Of a stretch of 64,000 bases of DNA, positions 47,749-57,023 are shown piece by piece. The position numbers and the translations under genes are program-made. The first letter of the stretch is position 1, and every line of letters begins with the position of its first letter. The DNA comes from Clostridium sp. Ade.TY (GTDB lineage Bacteria > Bacillota > Clostridia > Clostridiales > Clostridiaceae). Where the stretch lies: positions 1 to 64,000 of the forward strand of contig NZ_AVSV01000025.1 in NCBI RefSeq assembly GCF_000498355.1, given 5' to 3'. The notes below the pieces were generated by a model. It had not been told where the DNA came from. It worked only from the letters and a program-made list of their open reading frames with translations, and did no database searches.

Positions 47749-47805
47749 ATTAAACACTCCTAATTTAAAACTATGTTACTTATACTTATTAAATATTATT
47801 TTATT

Positions 47806-48687
47806 TTATTCCTTTAAACCTAAAACTTGTATTCCACCCTTTATGCACTTAACGTTAAGCGGAAAATCTGGTCCTTTTTCTCCATCTATATCAGTTACTA
47901 TATCTTCATCACATTCTATTATTACTTCATCTGTCTTAAAGTGAATTACTTTATCTGATTCTAAATGATCTCCTCTTAAAACTTTTAAGAAAAGAGGTAG
48001 TAATTCTATAACAGGAACAGCTTTAAATAAAATTAAATCAAGTTTTCCATCTTGTATATCAGCTTTAGTTGCTAAATTAAGATTTCCAGCAGTTCTACCA
48101 TTAAAAACTAATAATAAATACATCTCTCCATTATAATTAACTTCTTTTGATTTTAACGTTACATTTAATTTTCTAAAATTAGGTAATTCCTCAATTCCTT
48201 TTATATAATAAGCAAGCTTTCCGATTGCATTTTTAAGATGAACATCAGTTTTTTGAGATACATCTGTAAAAAGCCCAGTACTTGCAACATTTATAAAGTA
48301 TTTATCATTAATTTTTCCTATGTCAACATTTTGTGGTATTGATGTAAGTATTCTATTACATGCTTCTTTTACAACTTGAGGCATATCAATAAATTTTCCA
48401 AAATCATTTGCAGTACCAACTGGAAGAATAGCTATCGGTATATTAACACCTTTTTTCATCATGGCATTTAAAACTGAATCTACAGTTCCATCCCCACCAG
48501 CTATAAGTATATGTGCATAACTATTATCAATACAATCCAAAGCTTCACTTATATCTCTTCCTCGTTCTATTCTATAAGGAATTATTGTATGATTATATTC
48601 TTGGTATATTTTTATTATATTATCTAGTTCATTTATTATTGCATTCTCTCCAGAGTAAGGATTATAAATGAAACGTACTCTTTTCAT
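47806..48687 (-). CDS. Diacylglycerol-kinase-family lipid kinase (DgkB/YegS type)
   Basis: 293 residues. DAGK catalytic fold: FIYNPYSGE at the start, AGGDGTVDSVLNAM nucleotide loop (~65), LPVGTANDFGKFI, and INVASTGLFTD. The C-terminal domain carries LLVFNGRTAGNLNLATKADIQDGKLDL. Bacillus DgkB phosphorylates diacylglycerol left by lipoteichoic-acid synthesis; this is the likely role. ATG 48687 follows AAAGGAGG. Upstream of, and perhaps co-transcribed with, the unknown 7-helix gene; divergent from pssA. Confidence 0.9.
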   Translation of the reverse strand: MKRVRFIYNPYSGENAIINELDNIIKIYQEYNHTIIPYRIERGRDISEALDCIDNSYAHILIAGGDGTVDSVLNAMMKKGVNIPIAILPVGTANDFGKFIDMPQVVKEACNRILTSIPQNVDIGKINDKYFINVASTGLFTDVSQKTDVHLKNAIGKLAYYIKGIEELPNFRKLNVTLKSKEVNYNGEMYLLLVFNGRTAGNLNLATKADIQDGKLDLILFKAVPVIELLPLFLKVLRGDHLESDKVIHFKTDEVIIECDEDIVTDIDGEKGPDFPLNVKCIKGGIQVLGLKE

Positions 48688-48893
48688 TATTATTCCTCCT
48701 TTAGTCAAAGTTAACTAATATTATACATTTCTTAGAAAATATTGTCTACTTAATTTAACGGAAATATTAATTAATAATTATTTATAAAGTCTATCTAAAA
48801 TTTTTCTTAAGATTTATTTTTTCCTTATATTTCAGTAATTTGTATGCTATAATTACTAACTGTAAGTTATTTATGATTTTTAGGAGTGGTTAT

Positions 48894-49424
48894 ATGAAAA
48901 AAAGTTGTATTCCTAACGTATTTACATTCATAAATTTGTCATGTGGAGTTCTTTCTCTACTTTCAACATTTGAAGGAAAGTACGTTCAAGCATCAATATT
49001 AGTGTTGCTTGCAGGATTAGTAGATAGGTATGACGGAAGAGTTGCTAGATATTTAAATGTATCAAGTGAACTTGGAAAAGAATTAGACTCACTAGCAGAC
49101 CTTGTATCATTTGGAGTTGCTCCTTCTATTTTAATCTATACTTTATTTAATTTTAAAGATTTAGGACCATTTGGAATAATAGGTTATGCTATACTTTTAG
49201 CATTCCCAATTTGTGGTGCATTTAGATTAGCTAGATACAATGCATCTACATTTGATGGTGTATTTACTGGAATTCCTATTACAATCGTAGGTTGTGTTAT
49301 GGCATTATTCGCAATTATATCATTTTATATCAAAATAGAAAACATAAACATATTTATACCAGTAATACTTATGATTTTAGGATCTTATTTAATGGTGAGT
49401 ACATTAAAACTTAAGAAATTATAA
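48894..49424 (+). CDS. pssA: CDP-diacylglycerol--serine O-phosphatidyltransferase
   Basis: 176 residues. The CDP-alcohol phosphotransferase motif is complete: DGRVAR...G...D...D in DRYDGRVARYLNVSSELG followed by KELDSLAD. About six membrane helices; the start IPNVFTFINLSCGVLS is typical of PssA. ATG 48894 has TAGGAGTGG upstream; earlier in-frame ATGs lack a ribosome site. Makes phosphatidylserine from CDP-DAG, with phosphatidylethanolamine following by a decarboxylase not in view. Monocistronic. Confidence 0.9.
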   Translation: MKKSCIPNVFTFINLSCGVLSLLSTFEGKYVQASILVLLAGLVDRYDGRVARYLNVSSELGKELDSLADLVSFGVAPSILIYTLFNFKDLGPFGIIGYAILLAFPICGAFRLARYNASTFDGVFTGIPITIVGCVMALFAIISFYIKIENINIFIPVILMILGSYLMVSTLKLKKL

Positions 49425-49430
49425 CATTTT

Positions 49431-49463
49431 ATATCTCAGATATTTTTAGTATCTGAGATATTT
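49431..49463. terminator. Bidirectional terminator after pssA
   Basis: ATATCTCAGATA...TATCTGAGATAT then TTTTTTATT on the plus strand; it also borders the minus-strand gene at 49465. Confidence 0.88.
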
Positions 49464-49464
49464 T

Positions 49465-49860
49465 TTATTCACTTTCATCTTCATCCCTTATTGGATGAGG
49501 ATGTGTTGAATCATTAAATAAATTTAACTCTGTATCTATTTCTGTCTGTATTACACTCTTCATTCCATTTTTTGCTTTTCCATTTGTGTAGCTATCAAAT
49601 ACTACATCATTTTTTATTTTGCTATACTTCAAATAATTATGTTGATGTTTTTCTATAACATCCATTATTTCATCTATTTTTTCCCCAACTGCATCAACTC
49701 TACAAATTGCATTTTTTACTTCCTTATCTTTTCTTCCATATATATTATTAAGCTCTGCCGCACCAGCAACTAATAACCTATATGAATCAACATAAGACTT
49801 TAATAAATCTGATAATCTTCTAAGCTCTTCATATTGTACATCCATTGCTTTCTTTGGCAT
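49465..49860 (-). CDS. Small helical protein of unknown function
   Basis: 131 residues, hydrophilic, no membrane segment. Residues ~5-75 look like two long amphipathic helices (YEELRRLSDLLKSYVDSYR, AVGEKIDEIMDVIEKHQHN), then a less ordered part ending in an unusual tail HPHPIRDEDESE. ATG 49860 (MPKKAMDVQ) follows GAAGGAG. Family not recognised; monocistronic, downstream of the orf77 terminator. Confidence 0.6.
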   Translation of the reverse strand: MPKKAMDVQYEELRRLSDLLKSYVDSYRLLVAGAAELNNIYGRKDKEVKNAICRVDAVGEKIDEIMDVIEKHQHNYLKYSKIKNDVVFDSYTNGKAKNGMKSVIQTEIDTELNLFNDSTHPHPIRDEDESE

Positions 49861-49974
49861 AAAGTACTCCTTCAAAATAGTTCTATATTTTTATATTATT
49901 TTCTTAAAAATATTTTATTCCATTATTTTAATACTGATTTTTATAACTTAATTTTACTAAAAAGCATAAAAATA

Positions 49975-49994
49975 GGGCTGCTAAAAAACAGCCC
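49975..49994 (-). terminator. Terminator of the prkA-to-orf77 operon
   Basis: GGGCTG-TTTTTTAG-CAGCCC then TATTTTTATG on the minus strand. Confidence 0.85.
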
Positions 49995-49999
49995 ATAAA

Positions 50000-50233
50000 T
50001 TACTTATTTGAAGTAATTTCATCTGCAAATTCTACATCTGTATTTATCCATCTTAAAAAATCATCTTGTAACTCCTTATTATTCATTGCCTTTTCACAAC
50101 TAATATTTTTTTGGCATTTTGAGCACTCTTTATTTCTATAATCAAATTCTACTTCAACAAATTCTTCTAATTCATCATTTAATATATCAACTTTAAAAAA
50201 GAATTCATTTCCATCTGGATATCTACAATACAT
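50000..50233 (-). CDS. 77-residue Cys-containing protein, unknown
   Basis: Acidic small protein. A three-cysteine motif (CSKCQKNISCE, C-X2-C-X5-C) sits at residues ~37-47, with a fourth Cys near the N-terminus (MYCRYP). It could bind zinc or a small Fe-S centre. AGGAGTC precedes the ATG. It begins 11 bases after the rubrerythrin stop, so it is the last gene of the same transcript. Function unknown. Confidence 0.65.
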   Translation of the reverse strand: MYCRYPDGNEFFFKVDILNDELEEFVEVEFDYRNKECSKCQKNISCEKAMNNKELQDDFLRWINTDVEFADEITSNK

Positions 50234-50244
50234 AAAGACTCCTC

Positions 50245-50784
50245 CTATTTACTTATTTTGCAATAAGGTTTAAAGTATGATCTTTCATATTTGCATAATG
50301 GACAAACAGCTGGCGCTTCAGTTCCTTCATGTATATAACCACAATTCATACATTGCCAATAAGTTACTTCATCTGACTTAAACATCTTACCAGTTCTTAT
50401 TTTTTCACAAAGAACCAAAAATCTTTCCTTATGTTTTTCTTCTACTTCTCTAAGCTCTTTATAAAATTTTGCAATTTCTTCAAATCCTTCTTCTTCTGCA
50501 ACCTTTTCAAATTCTTTATAAATATTTTCACTCTCTTGATTTTCAAAATAAGCTGAATCTACTAAATTATCTTCTGTAGAACCTATTTTACTTAAATATT
50601 TTTTAAAAACCTCTCTTGAATGAGCATATTCATTTCCTGCTGTTTCATCAAATATTTCAGCAACCCATCTATATCCTTCTTCTCTAGCTTTCTCTGCATA
50701 CAAATTATATTTGCCTCGTGCCCTTGACTCTCCTGAAAAAGTTTTATAAAGATTCTTTTCCGTTTTACTTCCTTTTAATTTCAC
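50245..50784 (-). CDS. rbr: Rubrerythrin
   Basis: 179 residues: ferritin-like di-iron domain (~1-135, with E-X6-Y and GNEYAHSREVF, EVEEKHKERF ligands) and a C-terminal rubredoxin-type domain (YWQCMNCGYIHEG, APAVCPLCKYERSYF). Reduces hydrogen peroxide in anaerobes. It is 42 bases after spoVR with no terminator between, which places an oxidative-stress enzyme in a sporulation-associated operon. Confidence 0.95.
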   Translation of the reverse strand: MKLKGSKTEKNLYKTFSGESRARGKYNLYAEKAREEGYRWVAEIFDETAGNEYAHSREVFKKYLSKIGSTEDNLVDSAYFENQESENIYKEFEKVAEEEGFEEIAKFYKELREVEEKHKERFLVLCEKIRTGKMFKSDEVTYWQCMNCGYIHEGTEAPAVCPLCKYERSYFKPYCKISK

Positions 50785-50825
50785 CTTATACTCCTAAGTA
50801 ATATTAATTTCTATTTATTTTATTC

Positions 50826-52214
50826 CTATCTTTTAAATTTGTTACCTTCTGATATTGCTACCTTGCCACCTTCGCATATAAGAGTAAACTTCTCACCATT
50901 TCTATCTTTAGTGTTAAGTCTTACTCTATAACCCCAAAGCTTTCCTAAATATCTTAATGTTTCTTTAGCATAAGATAATTCTAATTCTCGTCCATCAAAA
51001 ACATGCTCTAATGTTAAAGTATAATCTCTCTTATTTAAATCTATAACTCTAATATGAGGTATACTTCCTATACCAGATGAAAATGCTAAATTATCCCTAA
51101 TACTTTCCCATCCAACATCATCTGAAACTTCTTCTACTACAAAGTCAAAACTTCTCCTTCCATATTGGAAAAGATTAAGTTCTTCACATAACTCTTTTGT
51201 AAGATATCTCCTTATAAATGAAGCATCTCTTTCAAGAGCTCTAACTTCAAATATTTTTTCTCTTCCATATCTTTTTTCTAGATCCATAAATATTTTAAAC
51301 CCTACATAATAAGGATTTAAACCACCAGGTATTGGAGATACTACATCATTATGTCTTTTCAAAAATTCTAAATATAAATCTTCTGATAATCCTAAATTTT
51401 TTAATATATTGTAATGACAAAAGCATGCCCAACCCTCATTCATAGTCTTAGTTTCTATTTGTGGAAGAAAATATTCAGTTTCTCTTTTAACTATTCTTAG
51501 AACATTTTTTTCCCAATCTTCAAGCTTTCCATATTCAATTATGAAACCAACAACATCATCTCTTGGCTCTAAAGGAATTTTATCTACTTCAGGTTCTTCT
51601 ATTTTTGTATCCATATCAAGAAAATCTCTATTTACTATTTTCTCTTTATAATCATTAATTCTTCTATCTTTTATTTCACTATCACTTAACTCCTTTACTC
51701 CTATAGATCTTTTAATACTATATCTTACAGCATGAGCTGCATCTAGTATTTTTTCAACCTTTTCATAACCTATATTAGGGTTATTTATATATCCTCTTAC
51801 TACTTCTGCATCTAACTTAAACATTTCAAGAGCTCTGTCAGCATTTGTACCTTCTTTAAATAATCTATTATTTTTAAAGAAATCATTATGTCCATAAACA
51901 TGAGCCATAGTTAATATTTGAAGCAATAAAGTATTATCCTTCATAAGATAAGCAAGACAAGGGTTTGAATTTATTACCATTTCATAAGGTAATCCAGTAA
52001 GATTTAATGAATATAAAGTCTTATTTTTTTCATAAGACTTTCCATAACTCCAATGAGGATATTTAGAAGGCATACCAACGTATGCCTCATATCCTATCAT
52101 TTCATTAAAACCTATTACTTCAAACTCTTGAGGATAGTAGTTAAGTCCTAAAGCTTTAGCTTCTTTTTCTATTTTCTCATTCCATATCTCTAAATCTTTT
52201 AAATTATATTCCAA
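50826..52214 (-). CDS. spoVR: SpoVR-family protein
   Basis: 462 residues of the SpoVR/YcgB family: DLEIWNEKIEKEAKALGLNYYPQEFE at the start, MAHVYGHNDFFKNN, NEGWACFCHYNIL and the C-terminal SGIGSIPHIRVID part. In Bacillus it affects spore cortex formation; the biochemical role is unknown. It starts 6 bases after yhbH, so the trio prkA-yhbH-spoVR is intact. Confidence 0.93.
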   Translation of the reverse strand: MEYNLKDLEIWNEKIEKEAKALGLNYYPQEFEVIGFNEMIGYEAYVGMPSKYPHWSYGKSYEKNKTLYSLNLTGLPYEMVINSNPCLAYLMKDNTLLLQILTMAHVYGHNDFFKNNRLFKEGTNADRALEMFKLDAEVVRGYINNPNIGYEKVEKILDAAHAVRYSIKRSIGVKELSDSEIKDRRINDYKEKIVNRDFLDMDTKIEEPEVDKIPLEPRDDVVGFIIEYGKLEDWEKNVLRIVKRETEYFLPQIETKTMNEGWACFCHYNILKNLGLSEDLYLEFLKRHNDVVSPIPGGLNPYYVGFKIFMDLEKRYGREKIFEVRALERDASFIRRYLTKELCEELNLFQYGRRSFDFVVEEVSDDVGWESIRDNLAFSSGIGSIPHIRVIDLNKRDYTLTLEHVFDGRELELSYAKETLRYLGKLWGYRVRLNTKDRNGEKFTLICEGGKVAISEGNKFKR

Positions 52215-52220
52215 GAAAAT

Positions 52221-53402
52221 CTACTCCTCCCCCATCTCCTTACTTAGCATTTGTTTAAGTGCTTCCCATAAATCCTTCTTTTCTTTTACAATAACTGTGG
52301 CAAAATTATCTTCTTTTATTTCTTTATTAAATCTATAATACATAGTTGTTGAATAAGTTGACGGTAAGAGCTCTGCATATCCAAACATATTACTAATACC
52401 ACAAAGTTCTTTTACTGCTACCATGGCTTTTTCATTATCTTCAGTCCAGTTATCACCATCACTTGCATAAACAGGATAAATGTTCCACATCTCCTTAGGA
52501 TATTCCTCTTTTATAATATCTAATGCTAAATTAAGTCCACTTGATATATAAGTTCCACCTGATTCTGCTTTATGGAAAAACTCATATTCATTGACTCTTT
52601 TAGCTACTGTTGTATGAGATATAAACTCAAATGCTAAGTTATTATATTTCTTTCTTAAAAATTTAGATAACACAAAGAAAAATGATCTTGCAAGATATTT
52701 TTTTGTACTATCCATAGAACCAGATACATCCATTATAAATACCATAACAGCATTACTTTCTCTTTTCGGTTTTTGTTTAACTCTATAATATCTTAAATCT
52801 TCTTCCCTAAAAGGAAACCTTCCTACATCTACAGATTTATTGCTATCACTTAATTCCATAAGTGCTCTCTTTTTTCCTTGCTTTCTAGCTATTTTAGACA
52901 TTACAGTTTTCTTTTTTGCAAGTCTAGGTCTTATTCCATATCTTTGATATCCACTTCTTCTTCCTGCACTTTCACTAATTATTTCGGAATACTTTTTCTT
53001 ATCTAAATTAGGAAGATCTAATTCTTCTGCTATATAATCTAATAACTCATCTAATGTTACTTCTGTTTCATAAATATCATCACCTTCTGAGTTACCAGCC
53101 CCTTTATTTCCTTGACCTTGTCCTGGTTTTCCTTGACCTATTTTATCTCCACGCTTTTCTTCTCCAGTACCAGTTGCAACACCTTTTGAATTTTTACCAT
53201 AAACAAACTGATATTCTTTAATTCCCCTTATAGGAATTTTAAATTTTTTATTTTTACTTTCTCCAATAATGCTTTCTTCAGATAAAATATCACCTAAATT
53301 TTCCTTAATGGATTTTTCTACTAATTGCCTATGTCTTCTTCTATCTTCAATAGATCTATCATGATCTACAGGATTTATTGTATTATCTCTAAATATAGCC
53401 AT
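52221..53402 (-). CDS. yhbH: YhbH/YeaH-family protein (DUF444)
   Basis: 393 residues. N-terminal basic part, a Gly/Lys-rich low-complexity linker (~85-110, [16 protein letters not shown]), and a von Willebrand A-like domain (~215-385) with a MIDAS-type motif [12 protein letters not shown] and a matching [10 protein letters not shown]. Always travels with PrkA and SpoVR. GGAGG-type site overlaps the end of prkA by spacing of 9 bases. Longer than some homologues because of the linker. Confidence 0.92.
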   Translation of the reverse strand: MAIFRDNTINPVDHDRSIEDRRRHRQLVEKSIKENLGDILSEESIIGESKNKKFKIPIRGIKEYQFVYGKNSKGVATGTGEEKRGDKIGQGKPGQGQGNKGAGNSEGDDIYETEVTLDELLDYIAEELDLPNLDKKKYSEIISESAGRRSGYQRYGIRPRLAKKKTVMSKIARKQGKKRALMELSDSNKSVDVGRFPFREEDLRYYRVKQKPKRESNAVMVFIMDVSGSMDSTKKYLARSFFFVLSKFLRKKYNNLAFEFISHTTVAKRVNEYEFFHKAESGGTYISSGLNLALDIIKEEYPKEMWNIYPVYASDGDNWTEDNEKAMVAVKELCGISNMFGYAELLPSTYSTTMYYRFNKEIKEDNFATVIVKEKKDLWEALKQMLSKEMGEE

Positions 53403-53411
53403 AATACTTAT

Positions 53412-55334
53412 TTAATCTTTCCATAGATTATTAGCAGCATACTTTAAGATTACATCACAGCAATGTAGACAGTAACCATTTCTTTGCATTTCTTCTACCA
53501 TAGCATTATATTTTTCAGTTTGCTCTTTATCTCTTACCCTTGATTTAGTTATTATTCTTGAAAGATCTTTAACTGATGCCATAAGTTTCTTTTCTATTGC
53601 TTCTTTAATTGGTTCATAAGATGTGTATTCCATCTTTCCACCATTTCTAACTAGATAGAACATATATGATGTTACATCAGCTCTAAATCCTTTAGCTGAT
53701 GATTCAGATACTCCTATTTGTTCTTCTATACTTCTCATAAATTCTTCATCTGGATTTAGTTCTTCTCCAGTTGATGAGTCTTTTATTTTGCTCTTATTTA
53801 CAAATGCTTCTGCATTATCTATATAATTATTAAATAAACTTTCAGCTTGTTCTCTAAATGAATGGATAAATGCTTTTGTAATTTCCTTTTCTAAAATTTT
53901 ATTGTATTCTTTTCTAATTGTATCTTGTATAAATCCTAAATATCTCTTTTTATCATCAGCTCCGATATCCATTTCTTTAACTGATTTAATTATACTTTCC
54001 ATTATACTAAGTGGATTTATACAATTATGCTCTGAATTAGAAAGAGCATTGTCTATAGCCTTAATAATAAATCTTGTTGAAATTCCTTTCATTCCTTCGT
54101 AAGGTCCAGCTTCTTCTCTAAGCTCTCCTATATCTATTCTCTTTGTTGAGCCTTTTTCAACTATTTCTTCACCATTATATATTTTAAGTTTAGTTATAGG
54201 ATCTACTTTATTTGATCCCATAAGTCTTGAAAGTATTGCAAACATAGCAGCTATTTCAATTGTATGAGGAGCTATATGAGCATCAAAACTACTCTTTCCT
54301 AAAATCTTTTTATAAATCTTAACTTCTTCATCAAGTTCTAAACAATAAGGAACTTCTATTTTTACTATTCTATCTAATATAGCTTCATTTGTATGGTCAG
54401 CTTTAAATTTATTCCATTCAGCTTCATTAGAATGAGCAACAATTACTCCATCAAAATAAATCATTGAACCTTTACCAGGTGAAGGTACTGATTTTTCTTG
54501 AGTTGCAGTAATTATTGTATGAAGATATTCAACATCATTTTTAAATACTTCTATAAATTCAACCATTCCTCTATTACCAACATTAAATGCTCCATTTAAT
54601 GAAAATATTCTTGGATCATCTTCTGGATACATATCCATTTTTGAAATATCAATTGAACCTGTAAGAATTGATGTATCTTGGTTATTAGGATCAACTGGTG
54701 GCACTACTCCAATTCCTTTTCTTGATCTTATTGAAAAAGTTTTTCTTTCCACTGGAATATCTTCATATCTTCCTCCATATTCATGCATAAGTCTATACTT
54801 ACACACAGGACAAAGATCACCTTCAATTTTAACTCCTAAAAGTTCTTCAAACTCAGGTCTTAAATGTTTAGGAATTAAATGAAGAGGCTCCTCATGCATT
54901 GGACATCCTTTTATACTATAAATAGGATCACAACTTTCAAGAGCTTTCTTTAATGATTCTACTAATGATGATTTACCAGCTCCAACAGGACCTACTAAAT
55001 AAAGAACCTGCCTTGCTTCTTCTCCTCTCATTGCAGCTGAATGAAAATAGTTAACAAGTTTCATTAAAATTTTATCAATTCCGAAAAAATCATCTTTAAA
55101 GAATCCATATTTTCTTATTACTTCATTTCCATAAATTCTTTTTACTTTATAGTTATCTTCGCCTTTTAAAACCTCTACACCATCTCTTAAAATAGTATCA
55201 TAAAGTCTATTATGAGCTAATTTTGCAATAGTTGGATCTTTTTTAACTATTTCTAAATAGTCAAGAAATGTACCATTAAACTTTTCCTTTTCTCTGCTTT
55301 CTCTATCATTTTGAATAAATTGTTTAAAATCCAT
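53412..55334 (-). CDS. prkA: PrkA, AAA+ serine protein kinase family
   Basis: 640 residues. N-terminal AAA+ domain with Walker A GPVGAGKS (~115), a zinc-like CPMHEEPLHLIP...CPVCKYRLMHEYGG insert, and C-terminal kinase-like/winged-helix part ending with CLHCCDVILKYAAN. Classified as a serine protein kinase; more recent work in Bacillus describes ATP-dependent protease activity and a sporulation role, so the name is provisional. First gene of prkA-yhbH-spoVR-rbr-orf77. GGGGGGAGGAAC precedes the ATG, a very strong site. Confidence 0.94.
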   Translation of the reverse strand: MDFKQFIQNDRESREKEKFNGTFLDYLEIVKKDPTIAKLAHNRLYDTILRDGVEVLKGEDNYKVKRIYGNEVIRKYGFFKDDFFGIDKILMKLVNYFHSAAMRGEEARQVLYLVGPVGAGKSSLVESLKKALESCDPIYSIKGCPMHEEPLHLIPKHLRPEFEELLGVKIEGDLCPVCKYRLMHEYGGRYEDIPVERKTFSIRSRKGIGVVPPVDPNNQDTSILTGSIDISKMDMYPEDDPRIFSLNGAFNVGNRGMVEFIEVFKNDVEYLHTIITATQEKSVPSPGKGSMIYFDGVIVAHSNEAEWNKFKADHTNEAILDRIVKIEVPYCLELDEEVKIYKKILGKSSFDAHIAPHTIEIAAMFAILSRLMGSNKVDPITKLKIYNGEEIVEKGSTKRIDIGELREEAGPYEGMKGISTRFIIKAIDNALSNSEHNCINPLSIMESIIKSVKEMDIGADDKKRYLGFIQDTIRKEYNKILEKEITKAFIHSFREQAESLFNNYIDNAEAFVNKSKIKDSSTGEELNPDEEFMRSIEEQIGVSESSAKGFRADVTSYMFYLVRNGGKMEYTSYEPIKEAIEKKLMASVKDLSRIITKSRVRDKEQTEKYNAMVEEMQRNGYCLHCCDVILKYAANNLWKD

Positions 55335-55435
55335 ATATTGTTCCTCCCCCCTTTTGTTAAAATATATTCATTAGGTAATATAATCTATGACAAAAAAATA
55401 TTTAGATTTTATAAAATTTAATAATATAAACTATA

Positions 55436-55464
55436 TTTACATTCTCAAAATTTTCCTTTATAAT
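55436..55464 (+). promoter_or_regulatory. Sigma-A promoter of the DAACS T-box leader
   Basis: TTTACA (55436-55441), a 17-base spacer, TATAAT (55459-55464). Confidence 0.65.
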
Positions 55465-55474
55465 TTAATTGTAT

Positions 55475-55780
55475 TTTATTATTTTAAATATAATTAAATA
55501 ATGTTAAAAACTTTGATTAGAAAAGTGTGGTTTATTTAACTTATACAGAGAATAGTCTTTTTAGCTGAGATAGACTTTAAGGTAATTTTCCATTTTAAAG
55601 TGCCTCTATGAGTTCTTTAGTCGAATTTTATCAAAAGTAGATTAAAGCGTGAACGCACGTTATAGCGTTATAGTATTTTTGTACTTAAAATTTTGAGTTA
55701 TATGTATCTTGTTACATATAAACAGAGTGGAACCGTGGAAGCTATTACTTCTGCCTCTGTATTTAGAGGCAGGAGTTTTT
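55475..55780 (+). ncRNA. T-box riboswitch, cysteine-type, upstream of a DAACS symporter
   Basis: Stem I elements (ACAGAGAATAGTC, TTAGCTGAGATAGAC), specifier context TTTAAAGTGCCTC with TGC at 55601-55603, T-box GAGTGGAACCGTGG at 55725-55738, terminator at 55748-55775 with seven T. The T-box bulge TGGA matches U73 and the specifier context matches the cysK leader (AAGTGCC in both), so both should read tRNA-Cys. Confidence 0.9.
55748..55775 (+). terminator. Regulated terminator of the DAACS T-box
   Basis: CTTCTGCCTCT is paired with AGAGGCAGGAG, then TTTTTTT. Confidence 0.9.
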
Positions 55781-55819
55781 TTATGCTTATAAATAAATTA
55801 ATAAAAAGGGGGACTTCTT

Positions 55820-56983
55820 TTGAAGAAATTATTTAATAATTTAATTTTTAAGCTTCTTTTAGGAGTTGTAATTGGTATTATAATTGGTAATATTGCTTCT
55901 ACTTCAGTAATAGGTGTAGTAGTAACTATCAAATATATACTAGGTCAGATTATATTTTTCTCAGTTCCATTAATAATTTTGGGATTCATTACTCCATCCA
56001 TAGCAAAACTTAGAGAAAATGCTGGAAAGCTTGTTATGTATACCGTACTTATAGCTTATCTTTCATCTGTTTTTGCAGCATTTTTATCTATGATAGCTGG
56101 ATATAATTTAATTCCAAAGCTTTCAATTGCATCAAATACATCTGGTTTGAAAAAACTTCCTGAACTACTATTCAAACTAGATATACCACCTATAATGAGT
56201 GTTATGAGTGCATTAGCTCTAGCATTACTTTTAGGACTTGCTACTGGTTGGACAAAATCAGATTTATTTGAAAAACTATTAGATCAATTTCAAAATATAA
56301 TATTAAGTATTGTAAACAAAGTAATTATTCCAATACTTCCATTTTTTATAGCAACAAACTTTGCTGCTTTAACATATGAGGGAGGAATAAAAACTCAGTT
56401 ACCAATATTTTTTATAGTAATTATAATAGTTCTAATAGGACATTTTATTTGGCTTTCTGTTTTATATATAATAGGTGGAATTATATCAAAAGAAAATCCA
56501 TGGGAAGTTGTTAAATATTATGGACCAGCATATCTTACAGCTGTAGGTACTATGTCTAGTGCTGCTACATTACCTGTTGCTTTAGAATGTGCTAGAAAAT
56601 CCAAATCTCTTAGAGAAGATATAGTTGATTTTGCAATACCACTTTGTTCTAATATCCATTTATGTGGTTCTGTTCTTACTGAAGTTTTCTTCTTAATGAC
56701 AGTTTCACAAATACTTTATGGTAAGCTTCCTAGCCTTTCAACAATGATATTATTTATATTCTTGCTTGGAATTTTTGCAATAGGTGCACCAGGTGTTCCA
56801 GGAGGTACTGTTATGGCATCACTTGGATTAATTATAAGTATATTAGCTTTCGATGAAGCTGGTACTGCTCTTATTTTAACTATATTTGCACTTCAAGATA
56901 GTTTTGGAACTGCTTGTAATGTTACAGGAGACGGGGCAATTGCTCTTATGCTTACAGGTATAGCTAAAAAGAAAAATCTATAA
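55820..56983 (+). CDS. Sodium:dicarboxylate/amino-acid symporter (DAACS), probable cystine/cysteine uptake
   Basis: 387 residues, about eight membrane helices plus two re-entrant loops. Family marks: KYILGQIIFFSVPLIILGFITPSIA (helix 3), the serine-rich loop AVGTMSSAATLPVALECA, and PLCSNIHLCGSVLTE and GAPGVPGGTVMASLG, then FGTACNVTGDGAIALM with the substrate-binding region. Members carry glutamate/aspartate, C4-dicarboxylates, serine/threonine (SstT) or cystine (TcyP). The T-box directly upstream reads tRNA-Cys, so cystine or cysteine is the best guess. Start is TTG 55820 behind AAGGGGGA. The only plus-strand gene in this part. Confidence 0.88.
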   Translation: MKKLFNNLIFKLLLGVVIGIIIGNIASTSVIGVVVTIKYILGQIIFFSVPLIILGFITPSIAKLRENAGKLVMYTVLIAYLSSVFAAFLSMIAGYNLIPKLSIASNTSGLKKLPELLFKLDIPPIMSVMSALALALLLGLATGWTKSDLFEKLLDQFQNIILSIVNKVIIPILPFFIATNFAALTYEGGIKTQLPIFFIVIIIVLIGHFIWLSVLYIIGGIISKENPWEVVKYYGPAYLTAVGTMSSAATLPVALECARKSKSLREDIVDFAIPLCSNIHLCGSVLTEVFFLMTVSQILYGKLPSLSTMILFIFLLGIFAIGAPGVPGGTVMASLGLIISILAFDEAGTALILTIFALQDSFGTACNVTGDGAIALMLTGIAKKKNL

Positions 56984-56989
56984 AAAATA

Positions 56990-57023
56990 AATAACTGTAT
57001 AAGAAAATTCTTATACAGTTATT
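56990..57023. terminator. Bidirectional terminator
   Basis: AATAACTGTATAAGAA is paired with TTCTTATACAGTTATT, then TGTTTTTTT on the plus strand; it spans the stop of recQ. Confidence 0.9.

Noticed and set aside
55335-55435. Sigma-E type sporulation promoter for prkA
   Set aside because: AATATT and a loosely matching -10 can be found, but in such AT-rich DNA the match is too weak to call.
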